Below, piece after piece: positions 35,001 to 42,626 of a stretch of DNA of 64,000 nt. The notes under the pieces were generated by a model. The model did not search any database, was not told where the DNA came from, and was given only the letters and a program-made list of their open reading frames with translations. The position numbers and the translations under genes were made by a program. Origin of the DNA: Plantibacter sp. ME-Dv--P-122b (lineage in GTDB: Bacteria > Actinomycetota > Actinomycetes > Actinomycetales > Microbacteriaceae); assembly GCF_030209375.1 (NCBI RefSeq), contig NZ_JARVSC010000001.1, positions 434,001 through 498,000 of the forward strand, given 5' to 3'. The stretch's first letter is position 1; every line of letters starts with the position of its first letter.

Positions 35001-35966
35001 ATGATCAGATCGCGTGCCCTCGTCGTCCCCCTCGTCCGCACCGCCGCCGTCCTCGCCGGCGTCTCGCTCCTTGCTGGGTGCCAGGCCACCTCGGCAGCCG
35101 TGCCCGATCCGTCGGCCTCGGTCTCATCGGCGCGGAAGGGAAGCGCCGACGGCGGCTCGACGGGCGACCGCAGCGACTCGAAGACCGAGCAGAAGAACCT
35201 CGCCGCCGTGCTCAAGCTCTACACGGACGCCTTCCCCGACCCCGCCTCCTCGAAAGCGGTGGTCACGACCGACAAACTGGTCGCGGCCGACGCCGTCGCG
35301 CACGGCTCGGGCCAGAAGAGCGGGCCGAGCGGTGTGCTCGCCGAGTTCACCGCCGACCGGACGCGGGTCCCCGGGGCGCAGGCGGTCGTGAAGCACACCG
35401 CGGCCGACGGCGACCTCGTCGCCGTGCACTACCAGGTCGCCTCCGACCCGGCCGACGAACGGACGGGCGAGGCCGCTGTCGACCTGTTCCGGGTGCGGGA
35501 CGGCGCCGTCGTGGAGCGCTGGGCGTTCGATCAGCCGATCGCGCCCGGGACGCCCGCGAGTGGGAACACCAACACGATGTTCAGCGACCTCTACAACCCG
35601 GCGAAGCCCGCGGTCGCGCCGTCGGAGAAGCAGGAGGAGCAGAACCGCACGTTCGCAGTGAGCGCGTACAACACGCTGTTCCGCGACCAGGACGTGTCGA
35701 TCCTCGACAAGGCCTTCGACCCCGCCTACCTCCAGCACAACCCGGTCGCACCGAACGGAACGGCGGCGCTCAAGTCCTTCTTCTCCGGGTCCTCCACCTT
35801 CCCGCCGCAGGAGTCGGTCATCTCGCTGAGCGACGGCGACCTCGTCTGGACCTTCTCCCAGAGCGTCGGCGCGAAGGCTGACGACCCGATTCTGGCGGCG
35901 GACATCTTCCGCGTCGACGACAAGCTCATCCGCGAGCACTGGGACGTCGTGCCGACCGCCGGGTGA
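35001..35966 (+). CDS. lipoprotein with two SnoaL/NTF2-like domains
   Basis: A 321-residue lipoprotein: signal peptide with lipobox LLAGC (Cys near residue 26), a Ser/Asp/Lys linker, and two tandem SnoaL-like (NTF2-fold) domains. The second repeats the pattern of the first: 'VLKLYTDAFPDPAS' versus 'AYNTLFRDQDVSILDK', and 'VDLFRVRDGAVVERWAFDQP' versus 'ADIFRVDDKLIREHWDVVP'. SnoaL-like folds bind or isomerise small hydrophobic molecules; catalysis here is unproven. Its stop lies inside a longer open frame for the next gene, but the better start of that gene is downstream. Confidence 0.75.
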   Translation: MIRSRALVVPLVRTAAVLAGVSLLAGCQATSAAVPDPSASVSSARKGSADGGSTGDRSDSKTEQKNLAAVLKLYTDAFPDPASSKAVVTTDKLVAADAVAHGSGQKSGPSGVLAEFTADRTRVPGAQAVVKHTAADGDLVAVHYQVASDPADERTGEAAVDLFRVRDGAVVERWAFDQPIAPGTPASGNTNTMFSDLYNPAKPAVAPSEKQEEQNRTFAVSAYNTLFRDQDVSILDKAFDPAYLQHNPVAPNGTAALKSFFSGSSTFPPQESVISLSDGDLVWTFSQSVGAKADDPILAADIFRVDDKLIREHWDVVPTAG

Positions 35967-36022
35967 GTGGATCCACTCGGCCCACGATCGCGCGTGGACG
36001 ATGGTTGCGGAAAGATGGCAGC

Positions 36023-36652
36023 GTGGATCGGAACACCATCTGGCAGAGCATCGACGAAGAACGCGCGGCCCTGGCGGAGGATCTCGCGGGGCTCGACGAG
36101 TTCCAATGGTCGACGCCCTCCCTGTGCGCCGGCCTGTCCGTGCGCGAGGTGCTGGCGCATCTCACCGTCAGCGGCGCGGTATCCGGACCTCGCTGGTTCG
36201 CCGGGGTCGTTCGCGCCCGCTTCGACTTCGATCGTCAGGCGGACGACCGCCTGCGGGAACAGCTGGGCGACACGTCCGACGAGACACTGCGTCGCTTCCG
36301 GGAGACGATCGGGAGTCGCACCTCACCCCCGCTGCCGCGTCTGGCATTGCTGGGAGAGATCGTGGTCCACGGTCAAGACATCCGCCGACCGCTCGGTCTC
36401 GTCCGCGACCACCCGCCCGAGACCCTGACGGCGCTACTGCGCTACTACGCCGGCTCCGACCAAGTCGTCGTCGCGAAGAGTCGGGTGCATGGGCTTCGGC
36501 TGGAGGCGGTCGACACCGCCGCCGTCGTCGGCGACGGGGAGATCGTGCGTGGCCGCACCCTCGCACTCATCATGGCGATGACCGGTCGCAGCGTGTTCTG
36601 CTCGGAACTCGACGGCGCCGGTGTCGAGCGCCTGCGATCGCGCTCCGCATGA
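36023..36652 (+). CDS. maleylpyruvate isomerase / DinB-like (mycothiol-dependent) family protein
   Basis: A 209-residue protein of the DinB-fold 'maleylpyruvate isomerase N-terminal' family. The segments ERAALAEDLAGLDEFQWSTP, SVREVLAHLTVSG (His near residue 52) and LLGEIVVHGQDIRRPLG (His near 120) give the His residues typical of the metal site. Actinobacterial members often act with mycothiol; substrate unknown. The GTG at 36023 lies 6 nt after AAAGAT at 36011-36016, a leaderless layout. An open frame extends to 35963 but is probably not used. Confidence 0.72.
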   Translation: MDRNTIWQSIDEERAALAEDLAGLDEFQWSTPSLCAGLSVREVLAHLTVSGAVSGPRWFAGVVRARFDFDRQADDRLREQLGDTSDETLRRFRETIGSRTSPPLPRLALLGEIVVHGQDIRRPLGLVRDHPPETLTALLRYYAGSDQVVVAKSRVHGLRLEAVDTAAVVGDGEIVRGRTLALIMAMTGRSVFCSELDGAGVERLRSRSA

Positions 36653-36810
36653 CGCGACGGGCGACCGAGTCATCCATCCCGAGCGGTCGCGCAGGATCGC
36701 TACCGATCCTCAGGCCCCCGCACCACCCCTGGCGACCCCGGCGGCACACCGCTAGGGTCGGGGACGGTCCCGATCCGGGATCGTCGAACGACGAACGAGA
36801 GGTGTGCAGG

Positions 36811-37188
36811 ATGGCGAAACGACCAGGGGGAGTGACCATCGTCGCGGTGATCGTCTGGATCCAGGGCTTCTTGAGTGCCCTCGGCGGCGCGCTCCTGATG
36901 ATCGGTGCGAACACGCCGAACGGCAACCTTCAGGGGATGAACGTCGTCGGCCTCGTGTCGCTGATCCTCGGGATCATCACCATCATCGTCGGCGTCGGCC
37001 TCCTGCGGGGGAGCAGCGTGGCGAGGGTGCTCACGACGATCGTCCTCGTGCTGTCGATCGCAAGCGCCGTCTACGCGATGGTCACCACCGGCAACGTCGC
37101 GACGCAGATCATCAGCCTGCTGCTCGCGGTCATCGGCCTCATCCTCCTCTACACGAAGGCCGCATCCGACTACTTCCGCTCGGCCTGA
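36811..37188 (+). CDS. four-helix membrane protein, DUF7144-like
   Basis: A 125-residue protein that is almost wholly hydrophobic, with four predicted helices and a short basic N-terminus (MAKRPGGVTIVAVIVWIQGF). It resembles small actinobacterial membrane proteins of the DUF7144 kind, but that assignment is tentative. GAGAGG lies about 9 nt before the ATG, and TAGGGT at 36753-36758 is a likely -10. Nothing points to a specific role. Confidence 0.65.
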   Translation: MAKRPGGVTIVAVIVWIQGFLSALGGALLMIGANTPNGNLQGMNVVGLVSLILGIITIIVGVGLLRGSSVARVLTTIVLVLSIASAVYAMVTTGNVATQIISLLLAVIGLILLYTKAASDYFRSA

Positions 37189-37216
37189 GCAGCGGGCACA
37201 GCCCTCTGCCGTCACG

Positions 37217-37828
37217 ATGTCCACTTCGCCCGCAGTCGCAATCCGCCCCTACGAGGCGTCTGACGAATCCTCGTGGGTGCGATGCCGGGCGCTCGCTTTT
37301 CTGACGACCCAGTACTACGACGACGTGTGGCCTCGCCGCCCGGATGTGTCTGCACCGTCGTTCGGGCTGGTCGCGGTGGATGGGGAGGGGCGCGTGATCG
37401 GCTTGCTGGACGTCAGCATCGACGCTGAGGCCGCGACGATTCACTCGATCGCGACGCATCCCAGTCACCAGGGCGCGGGGATCGGCACAGCTCTCCTCGA
37501 AGCAGCTGTGGGGCGGCTGGCCGATGGGGGTGTCTCGAGTATCGACGCGTGGACCCGGGAGGACCCGGCCGCGAACGGCTGGTATCGGCGCAACGGCTTC
37601 TCCGAAACGTTCCAGTACCTGCATGTACACCTGGAAGACGGGGATGATGCCGAGGGATTCACGACTCCGCCCGGGTTCAGCGGTCCGGTCCGCGCGTTCG
37701 TCCATGCAGGCATCGAGCGCGAGCAGGAGCTCAGGGAACGCTTCGCTCGGGTGTACGTGTGCCGCCAGTATGTTCGGGATCTCTCCGACGGAACGTCGAT
37801 CGAGGCTCGCGTCGAGGGTGCTGGTTAG
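37217..37828 (+). CDS. GNAT family N-acetyltransferase
   Basis: A 203-residue acetyltransferase. The acetyl-CoA-binding loop HPSHQGAGIGTALLEAAVGRL (about residues 81-101) and the following ANGWYRRNGFSETFQYLHV motif are classic GNAT motifs A and B. The C-terminal 60 residues extend beyond the minimal fold. Substrate unknown. There is no clear ribosome binding site before the ATG. Its TAG stop is also the first half of the -10 of the next gene. Confidence 0.85.
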   Translation: MSTSPAVAIRPYEASDESSWVRCRALAFLTTQYYDDVWPRRPDVSAPSFGLVAVDGEGRVIGLLDVSIDAEAATIHSIATHPSHQGAGIGTALLEAAVGRLADGGVSSIDAWTREDPAANGWYRRNGFSETFQYLHVHLEDGDDAEGFTTPPGFSGPVRAFVHAGIEREQELRERFARVYVCRQYVRDLSDGTSIEARVEGAG

Positions 37829-37837
37829 GCTCTGGGG

Positions 37838-38206
37838 ATGACTCAGGACTTCGCAACGCTGAACGCCCACGCCATGGAGGTCGCCGCCGCCTACGACGAT
37901 CTCAGCACGACGCGGATCGGACGTCCGTGGACGAACCAGGAGGTCGCCCTCGGATTCGTCGGCGACGTCGGCGACCTCGCCAAGATCGTGATGACGCTCG
38001 ATGGGACGCGTCGCATCGACGGCATCGGACTCGAACAGCTCGAGCACGAACTGTGTGACGCCATCTGGTCCTGTCTCGTGCTCGCCGACCGGTTCGGGAT
38101 CGACATCGGCGAGGCGTTCCCCCATCAGATGCAGGATCTGGTGCAGCACGTGTCCGAGCTCCGCGCCGACGAAGCGGGCACTGACTCCGCGAAGCCCGCT
38201 GGCTAG
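37838..38206 (+). CDS. MazG-like nucleotide pyrophosphohydrolase family protein
   Basis: A 122-residue all-alpha protein. The segment WTNQEVALGFVGDVGDLAKI (about 31-50) with the later LEHELCDAIWSCLVLADRFG (about 67-86) matches the EExxx/ExxD metal-binding helices of MazG-like enzymes, which hydrolyse non-canonical or surplus NTPs. The leaderless promoter TAGGCT (37826-37831) is built from the TAG stop of the upstream GNAT gene, with 6 nt to the ATG. Confidence 0.75.
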   Translation: MTQDFATLNAHAMEVAAAYDDLSTTRIGRPWTNQEVALGFVGDVGDLAKIVMTLDGTRRIDGIGLEQLEHELCDAIWSCLVLADRFGIDIGEAFPHQMQDLVQHVSELRADEAGTDSAKPAG

Positions 38207-38215
38207 ACTCGCGAC

Positions 38216-38479
38216 ATGAGCGACGACAGCACGGCCAGCACCGATGACGGCGAGTCCTTCGGCGTCGAGCCCGGCACCTACCGGCACTTCAAGGGTGCGC
38301 GGTACGAGGTCATCGGCGTCGGACGCCACAGCGAGACGGAGGAGCCGTACGTCTTCTACCGGACGACCACGACCCCGCCGACGTCGTGGGTGCGACCGCT
38401 CGCGATGTTCGTCGAGACCGTCTCACGCGACGGCTACGAGGGACCGCGCTTCGCCCGCGTCGAGAAGGACGCTGACTGA
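38216..38479 (+). CDS. DUF1653 family protein
   Basis: An 87-residue cytosolic protein. The core GTYRHFKGARYEVIGVGRHSETEEPYVFYR (positions about 21-50) followed by WVRPLAMFVETV is the DUF1653 signature, a small SH3-like fold of unknown function. The leaderless promoter TAGACT (38204-38209) again uses the TAG stop codon of the preceding MazG-like gene, with 6 nt to the ATG. Confidence 0.85.
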   Translation: MSDDSTASTDDGESFGVEPGTYRHFKGARYEVIGVGRHSETEEPYVFYRTTTTPPTSWVRPLAMFVETVSRDGYEGPRFARVEKDAD

Positions 38480-38496
38480 CCACGGAGGAGCACCGC

Positions 38497-38988
38497 ATGA
38501 CCGACACCCATTACACACAGCCCGACCCGGCCGACGAGCGCGACCTGTTGGTCGAACGCATCATCCACGCGCCGCGATCGGCCGTTTGGGCGGCGTGGAT
38601 CGATCCCGCGACGCTCGGGCAATGGTGGGTGCCGGCGCCAGCGGTGTGCCGGGTGGTCGAGATCGAGCTGCGCCCCGGCGGGGCGTTCCGCACCGAGTTC
38701 AGCGAGGACGGCGTCGACTTCGTGCCGCAGATCACCGGATGCGTGCTGGAGGTCGTTCCGGAGCAGCGACTCGTCTGGACGACGGCGCTGACCGCAGGAT
38801 GGCGGCCCGCCGAGCAGCCGTTCATCACCGCCGTGATCGACCTCGCCGACCACCCCGACGGCACCCGCTACCGCGCGACCGCGCTCCACAGCGGGGTCGC
38901 CCAGCGCGACGAACACCTCGAACTCGGCTTCCACGCCGGCTGGGGGATCGTCACGGAGCAACTCGCCGCGCTGGTGGAGCAGCGCTGA
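38497..38988 (+). CDS. SRPBCC / AHSA1-type domain protein
   Basis: A 163-residue START-like ligand-binding protein. LLVERIIHAPRSAVWAAWIDP, QWWVP and GGAFRTEF give the AHSA1-type N-terminal pattern, and the C-terminal helix HLELGFHAGWGIVTEQL fits the YndB/CalC subfamily. Such proteins bind hydrophobic ligands or aid chaperones; ligand unknown. GGAGGAG lies 6 nt before the ATG; the spacer from the DUF1653 gene is only 17 nt, so the two are probably co-transcribed. Confidence 0.85.
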   Translation: MTDTHYTQPDPADERDLLVERIIHAPRSAVWAAWIDPATLGQWWVPAPAVCRVVEIELRPGGAFRTEFSEDGVDFVPQITGCVLEVVPEQRLVWTTALTAGWRPAEQPFITAVIDLADHPDGTRYRATALHSGVAQRDEHLELGFHAGWGIVTEQLAALVEQR

Positions 38989-39001
38989 GCTAGCCCTCCG
39001 G

Positions 39002-39319
39002 TCACGCCGTCTCCGTGGCGGCCGATGCGCCGGGTTCGGGCGTCAGGATCATGCCGCCCGGCGTGTAGGAGGACTCGAGCAGGGCGCGCACCCACGCCTG
39101 GTTGACCGGAGGCTCGGGCTGCGCGAACCGGAACTGCAGCGGGACATCGCTTGTGATCCAGAGACTGGCCCGCCCGCCGCCCTCGACGGCCCCCTTCGTC
39201 CACTCGACGAAGAAGGACTCCCGACGACGCAGCTTGCTCCCGATCGCCGCCCTGAGGTGGGCGAGCACGCGGTCGTCGAAGTCGTAGTGACTCCCGGCAC
39301 CGTAGATGAGAACGCCCAT
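39002..39319 (-). CDS. DUF7882-type small protein (copy 1)
   Basis: A 105-residue protein starting MGVLIYGAGSHYDFDDRVLAH, with KLRRRESFFVEW, GGGRASLWI and PLQFRFAQPEPPVNQAWV. It is a clear paralogue of the product at 59438. This family is common in Microbacteriaceae and often carries a misleading 'ATP-dependent DNA ligase' label; I see no ligase motif. The ATG at 39319 is preceded by CACAAT and 6 nt on the minus strand. It is divergent from the membrane-protein gene at 39391. Confidence 0.72.
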   Translation of the reverse strand: MGVLIYGAGSHYDFDDRVLAHLRAAIGSKLRRRESFFVEWTKGAVEGGGRASLWITSDVPLQFRFAQPEPPVNQAWVRALLESSYTPGGMILTPEPGASAATETA

Positions 39320-39390
39320 GCAGTGATTGTGCCGCATCGGCCCCGCCGCACCGCTCGGCGACGCCCCGCCGCTCCACGTAAACTCATGGG

Positions 39391-39741
39391 ATGCCGAGTC
39401 CGACCCCCGCACCCGCACCCTTCGCCCTCCGCCCGGCGCTCATCCCGGGCATCATGGGCGCGGTCGCGCTCATGCTCGGCCTCGCGCTGCTCGAACTCGA
39501 CGCCTTCACGATCGTGTTGTTCGTGGTGAGCATCCTCGCGCTCATCATGGCCGTGTTCGCCTGGCAGGCCAAGCAGCCGCTCTGGATGATCCCGACGCTG
39601 CTCGTCGCGATCGTGTGGAACCCGGTCCTCCCGCTCCCGTTCGGTGGCATCCCCTGGATCATCGCGCAGTTCCTCGGTGCCGTCGTGCTCGTCGCCGTCG
39701 GTGTCCTGCTCGAGAACAAGCACGCCGCCCCGCCCGCCTGA
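39391..39741 (+). CDS. four-helix membrane protein (DUF6804-like)
   Basis: A 116-residue integral membrane protein: a Pro/Ala N-terminus, then four closely packed helices (about 14-33, 38-58, 63-80 and 88-108), with WMIPTLLVAIVWNPVLPLPF at the third. It resembles DUF6804 proteins, tentatively. The leaderless promoter is very clear: TAAACT (39379-39384), 6 nt, ATG. Function unknown. Confidence 0.68.
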   Translation: MPSPTPAPAPFALRPALIPGIMGAVALMLGLALLELDAFTIVLFVVSILALIMAVFAWQAKQPLWMIPTLLVAIVWNPVLPLPFGGIPWIIAQFLGAVVLVAVGVLLENKHAAPPA

Positions 39742-39797
39742 CCGGAAATGTTTCGGGAACGCCTGCGGGTCGCCCCGGCTCTGGCAAGCTTGCGCTC

Positions 39798-41081
39798 ATG
39801 ACGCTTGAACGCAACTGGGCCGGCACGCACACCTTCGCAGCGCCGCGGATCGTGAACGCCACGTCGATCGACGAGGTCCGCGCACTCGTCGCGGAGGCCG
39901 CCAGGACGGGCACGCGGGTCCGCGCCCTCGGCACCCGACACTCGTTCACCGACCTCGCCGACTCCGACGGCACGCTCATCACGGTGCTCGACATCCCCGC
40001 CGACCCGGTGTTCGACGAGGCCGCCGGTTCGGTGACGATCGGAGCCGGGACCCGCTACGGGATCGCCGCCGCGTGGCTCGCCGAGCAGGGCCTCGCCTTC
40101 CACAACATGGGCTCGCTCCCGCACATCTCCATCGGCGGCGCGATCGCGACCGGCACCCACGGTTCCGGCAACGACAACGGCATCCTGTCTTCAGCGGTGA
40201 GCGGCCTCGAATACGTCGACGCCACGGGCGAACTCGTCCACGTCCGTCGCGGGGATCCCGGTTTCGACGGCCTCGTCATCGGGCTCGGCGCCTACGGCAT
40301 CGTGGTGCGCGTGACGGTCGACGTGCAGCCCGCCTACCGCGTGCGCCAGGACGTCTATCGCGACGTCCCGTGGGACGCCGTCCTCGCCGACTTCGAAGGC
40401 GTCACCGGTGGTGCCTACAGCGTCAGCATCTTCACGAACTGGCTCGGCGACACCGTCGAGCAGATCTGGTGGAAGACCCGCCTGGCCGTTGGTAACGACG
40501 AGCTGCCTGTGGTCCCGGAGTCGTGGCTCGGCGTGCAGCGTGACTCCCTGACCGCCGGCAACCTCGTCGAGACGGACCCCGACAACCTCACGTTGCAGGG
40601 TGGTGTCCCCGGCGACTGGTGGGAGCGGCTGCCGCACTTCCGGCTCGAGTCGACGCCGAGCAACGGCGACGAGATCCAGACCGAGTACTTCATCGACCGC
40701 GCCGACGGACCCGCCGCGATCACGGCCCTCCGCGCGCTCGGCGACCGCATCGCCCCGCTGCTGCTCGTGACCGAACTGCGCACGGCGGCGCCCGACAAGC
40801 TCTGGCTGAGCGGTGCGTACCACCGGGAGATGCTCGCCGTGCACTTCACCTGGCGCAACCTGCCCGAGGAGGTTCGGGCCGTGCTGCCCGCGATCGAGGA
40901 GGCCCTCGCGCCCTTCGGTGCCCGCCCGCACTGGGGCAAGCTCAACCTGCTGACCGCCGAGCGCATCGCCGAGGTCGTGCCGCGGCTGGGCGACGCGCGG
41001 GACCTCTTCGAGGAGTTGGACCCCGCCGGGACCTTCTCGAACGCGCACCTGGAGCGCATCGGGGTCCGTCTGCCCCGGTAG
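39798..41081 (+). CDS. FAD-binding alditol/xylitol oxidase-like enzyme
   Basis: A 427-residue vanillyl-alcohol-oxidase-family flavoenzyme. ALGTRHSFTDLADSDGTLI (about 42-60) matches the segment carrying the covalent FAD-linked His in Streptomyces alditol oxidase, and ISIGGAIATGTHGSGNDNG (about 112-130) is the FAD pyrophosphate loop. The C-terminal ALO-type domain ends with HWGKLNL and FEELDPAGTFSNAHLERIG. It is predicted to oxidise polyols with O2, giving H2O2. It is a single gene, 57 nt after the membrane-protein gene. Confidence 0.82.
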   Translation: MTLERNWAGTHTFAAPRIVNATSIDEVRALVAEAARTGTRVRALGTRHSFTDLADSDGTLITVLDIPADPVFDEAAGSVTIGAGTRYGIAAAWLAEQGLAFHNMGSLPHISIGGAIATGTHGSGNDNGILSSAVSGLEYVDATGELVHVRRGDPGFDGLVIGLGAYGIVVRVTVDVQPAYRVRQDVYRDVPWDAVLADFEGVTGGAYSVSIFTNWLGDTVEQIWWKTRLAVGNDELPVVPESWLGVQRDSLTAGNLVETDPDNLTLQGGVPGDWWERLPHFRLESTPSNGDEIQTEYFIDRADGPAAITALRALGDRIAPLLLVTELRTAAPDKLWLSGAYHREMLAVHFTWRNLPEEVRAVLPAIEEALAPFGARPHWGKLNLLTAERIAEVVPRLGDARDLFEELDPAGTFSNAHLERIGVRLPR

Positions 41082-41101
41082 CGGGTGCCGATGGCTCGGG
41101 T

Positions 41102-41268
41102 GCCAGCGCGGTGCGCCGGCGTGAGCGCGGGGTATCGGGTGTCAGCGCGGTGCGCCGACGCGAGCGCGGAGGAACCGGCGTGGGCGCGGGGTAAACGTGT
41201 GAGCGCGGGTCTCCGGAGACCCGCGCTCACGCGTGTGGCCCGCGGTGACGTCAGCGCACCGCGCTGGC
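41102..41268. repeat. GC-rich nested palindrome locus C
   Basis: The best-preserved copy. Outer arms GCCAGCGCGGTGCGC (41102-41116) and the exact complement (41254-41268) flank a perfect 32-bp palindrome at 41199-41230 centred on CTCCGGAG. A second GTCAGCGCGGTGCGCCGACG unit starts at 41141. It fills the spacer between the convergent oxidase and pentapeptide genes. Confidence 0.75.
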
Positions 41269-41280
41269 GCAACCCCGTGG

Positions 41281-41943
41281 TCAGTCCTCGACTCGGATGC
41301 CGAACTGCTCGGCGAACATCGCCGCGAGCTCGCCGACCTGGAACGGGGTCATCGTCGCGCCCCGCAGATGCTCGATGCCCGCGATGCGACGCAGCTCGAG
41401 CGTCCGGAGGTCGACGTCGGTGAGCCTCGCCCGCGTGACGTCGAGACTGTTGAGGGTGCAGTCGACGAACCGCACCCGGGTGGCCGTCGCATCGGCGAGG
41501 TCGAGTTCGTCGATCGTGCAGTCCTCGAACAGGACGTCCTGCAGCACGGCCCCGCGCAGGTTGACGAACCCGAGCTTGCACCCGGTGACCCGCACCGACT
41601 GCCAGTTCGCGTCGTAGCAGTCTGCGGAACCGACCCGGGAGCCCTCCAGCTCGACGTCGCGCAGCCGACTCCGTGGAGCGAGGAGGATGGGCGCGTCCCA
41701 CCGCTCGAGCCGGGAGTCGAGGAAGGACGCCGCACGGAAGTCGGTCTGGTCGGCTCGAATGCCCGCGAGCGAGGACTCGGAGATCGTGATGCCCGAGAGG
41801 TCACGGTGCGACAGGTCGAGGTCGGCGAACCGCAGGCCTTCGACGCTGTCGTGCGCGTCGAGGGCGGCCTCGTCGCCGTCGGTCAATCCGATGAGCCGGA
41901 CGGGGTCGAGCCGTGGTGCCGTCGTTCCGGTGCGTTTCGCCAT
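41281..41943 (-). CDS. pentapeptide repeat protein
   Basis: A 220-residue protein with pentapeptide A(D/N)LxX-like repeats from about residue 38 to 195: 'LRFADLDLSHRDLSGITISE', 'GFVNLRGAVLQDVLFEDCTI', 'LNSLDVTRARLTDVDLRTLE'. These predict a right-handed quadrilateral beta-helix. Some members mimic DNA and protect gyrase (MfpA, Qnr), but this protein is not obviously one of them. GGGAG lies 7 nt before the ATG at 41943. Cytosolic; no signal peptide. Confidence 0.8.
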   Translation of the reverse strand: MAKRTGTTAPRLDPVRLIGLTDGDEAALDAHDSVEGLRFADLDLSHRDLSGITISESSLAGIRADQTDFRAASFLDSRLERWDAPILLAPRSRLRDVELEGSRVGSADCYDANWQSVRVTGCKLGFVNLRGAVLQDVLFEDCTIDELDLADATATRVRFVDCTLNSLDVTRARLTDVDLRTLELRRIAGIEHLRGATMTPFQVGELAAMFAEQFGIRVED

Positions 41944-42025
41944 GCCGTGTGCTCCCGATGCCCGTGCGTGATGGGGTGATCCGGCCAGCCTACGGGCGGC
42001 CGCCGACGGGCTTCCGAGCCACCGC

Positions 42026-42331
42026 TCAGCTCGTTGTGAACCGACCGGGGAGGAACGGCAGGAGCGGTGCATGGTAGACGAGCGACGTGTCGACGTCGGC
42101 TGTCAGCGTGGTCCGGGCCGCACCGTACCGCCAGATCCGGTTGTAGAGGAAGACCTCGAAGGAGACGTCCGTCCCGCCGACCTGCCAGCTCCCCGTGCCC
42201 CACTGCGCCGGCTGGCCGCGCCCGTCGAACACCACCGTCGGACGCTGGAAAGCGCCGTACCAGGGACGTCGGAGTGTCACTTCGACGCGATGCTGCGTCG
42301 GCGACGGGTCCTGGGTGACTTCGCTGCTCAT
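42026..42331 (-). CDS. hypothetical protein
   Basis: A 101-residue protein with no signal peptide or membrane helix; mid-region is beta-rich (HRVEVTLRRPWYGAFQRPTVVF, VSFEVFLYNRIWRYGAART). It looks like a small beta-barrel protein of unknown family. The leaderless promoter is TAGGCT (42343-42338 on the minus strand) with 6 nt to the ATG, and its TAG is the stop codon of the upstream gene. Confidence 0.6.
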   Translation of the reverse strand: MSSEVTQDPSPTQHRVEVTLRRPWYGAFQRPTVVFDGRGQPAQWGTGSWQVGGTDVSFEVFLYNRIWRYGAARTTLTADVDTSLVYHAPLLPFLPGRFTTS

Positions 42332-42340
42332 CGGCCCAGC

Positions 42341-42592
42341 CTAGGCCGAGCGGCGGCGTTCCCGTGGTGCCGGCGCAGGTGGGACGGCCTTCGCCGCGAT
42401 GACGTCGGCGTCGGCGATGACGACCGGTCCGCGCTTGGTCTCGACCGTGCAACCGGTCGCCGACCGCTCGACGAGCTCACCGAGGGCATCGGTCGCACCC
42501 GCCTCAGCGCCCTCCGGCAGTGCGAACCGCACGACGACCCGCGAACCGAGCGGGGCCTCCCGGAGGAAGCGGACGGCCGCCGGACCGATCAT
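42341..42592 (-). CDS. stand-alone SH3-like domain (Rv0428c-family N-terminal type)
   Basis: An 83-residue protein: GSRVVVRFALPEGAEAGATD, LGELVERSATGCTVETKRG and VVIADADVIAAKAVPPAP. This is the small beta-barrel that normally forms the N-terminus of Rv0428c/cg3035-type GNAT acetyltransferases, here without the acetyltransferase part. The ATG at 42592 has GAGGA about 7 nt upstream; a GTG at 42610 is also possible. It begins 34 nt after the zinc-ribbon SDR gene stop and is likely in its operon. Confidence 0.55.
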   Translation of the reverse strand: MIGPAAVRFLREAPLGSRVVVRFALPEGAEAGATDALGELVERSATGCTVETKRGPVVIADADVIAAKAVPPAPAPRERRRSA

Positions 42593-42626
42593 CGCCTGGT
42601 CCTCGACCACGACCGAGACTCGAAGT

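Noticed and set aside
41281-41943. Pentapeptide protein as a quinolone-resistance (Qnr/MfpA) factor.
   Set aside because: Only repeat architecture supports this. The repeats are irregular and no other evidence points to gyrase.
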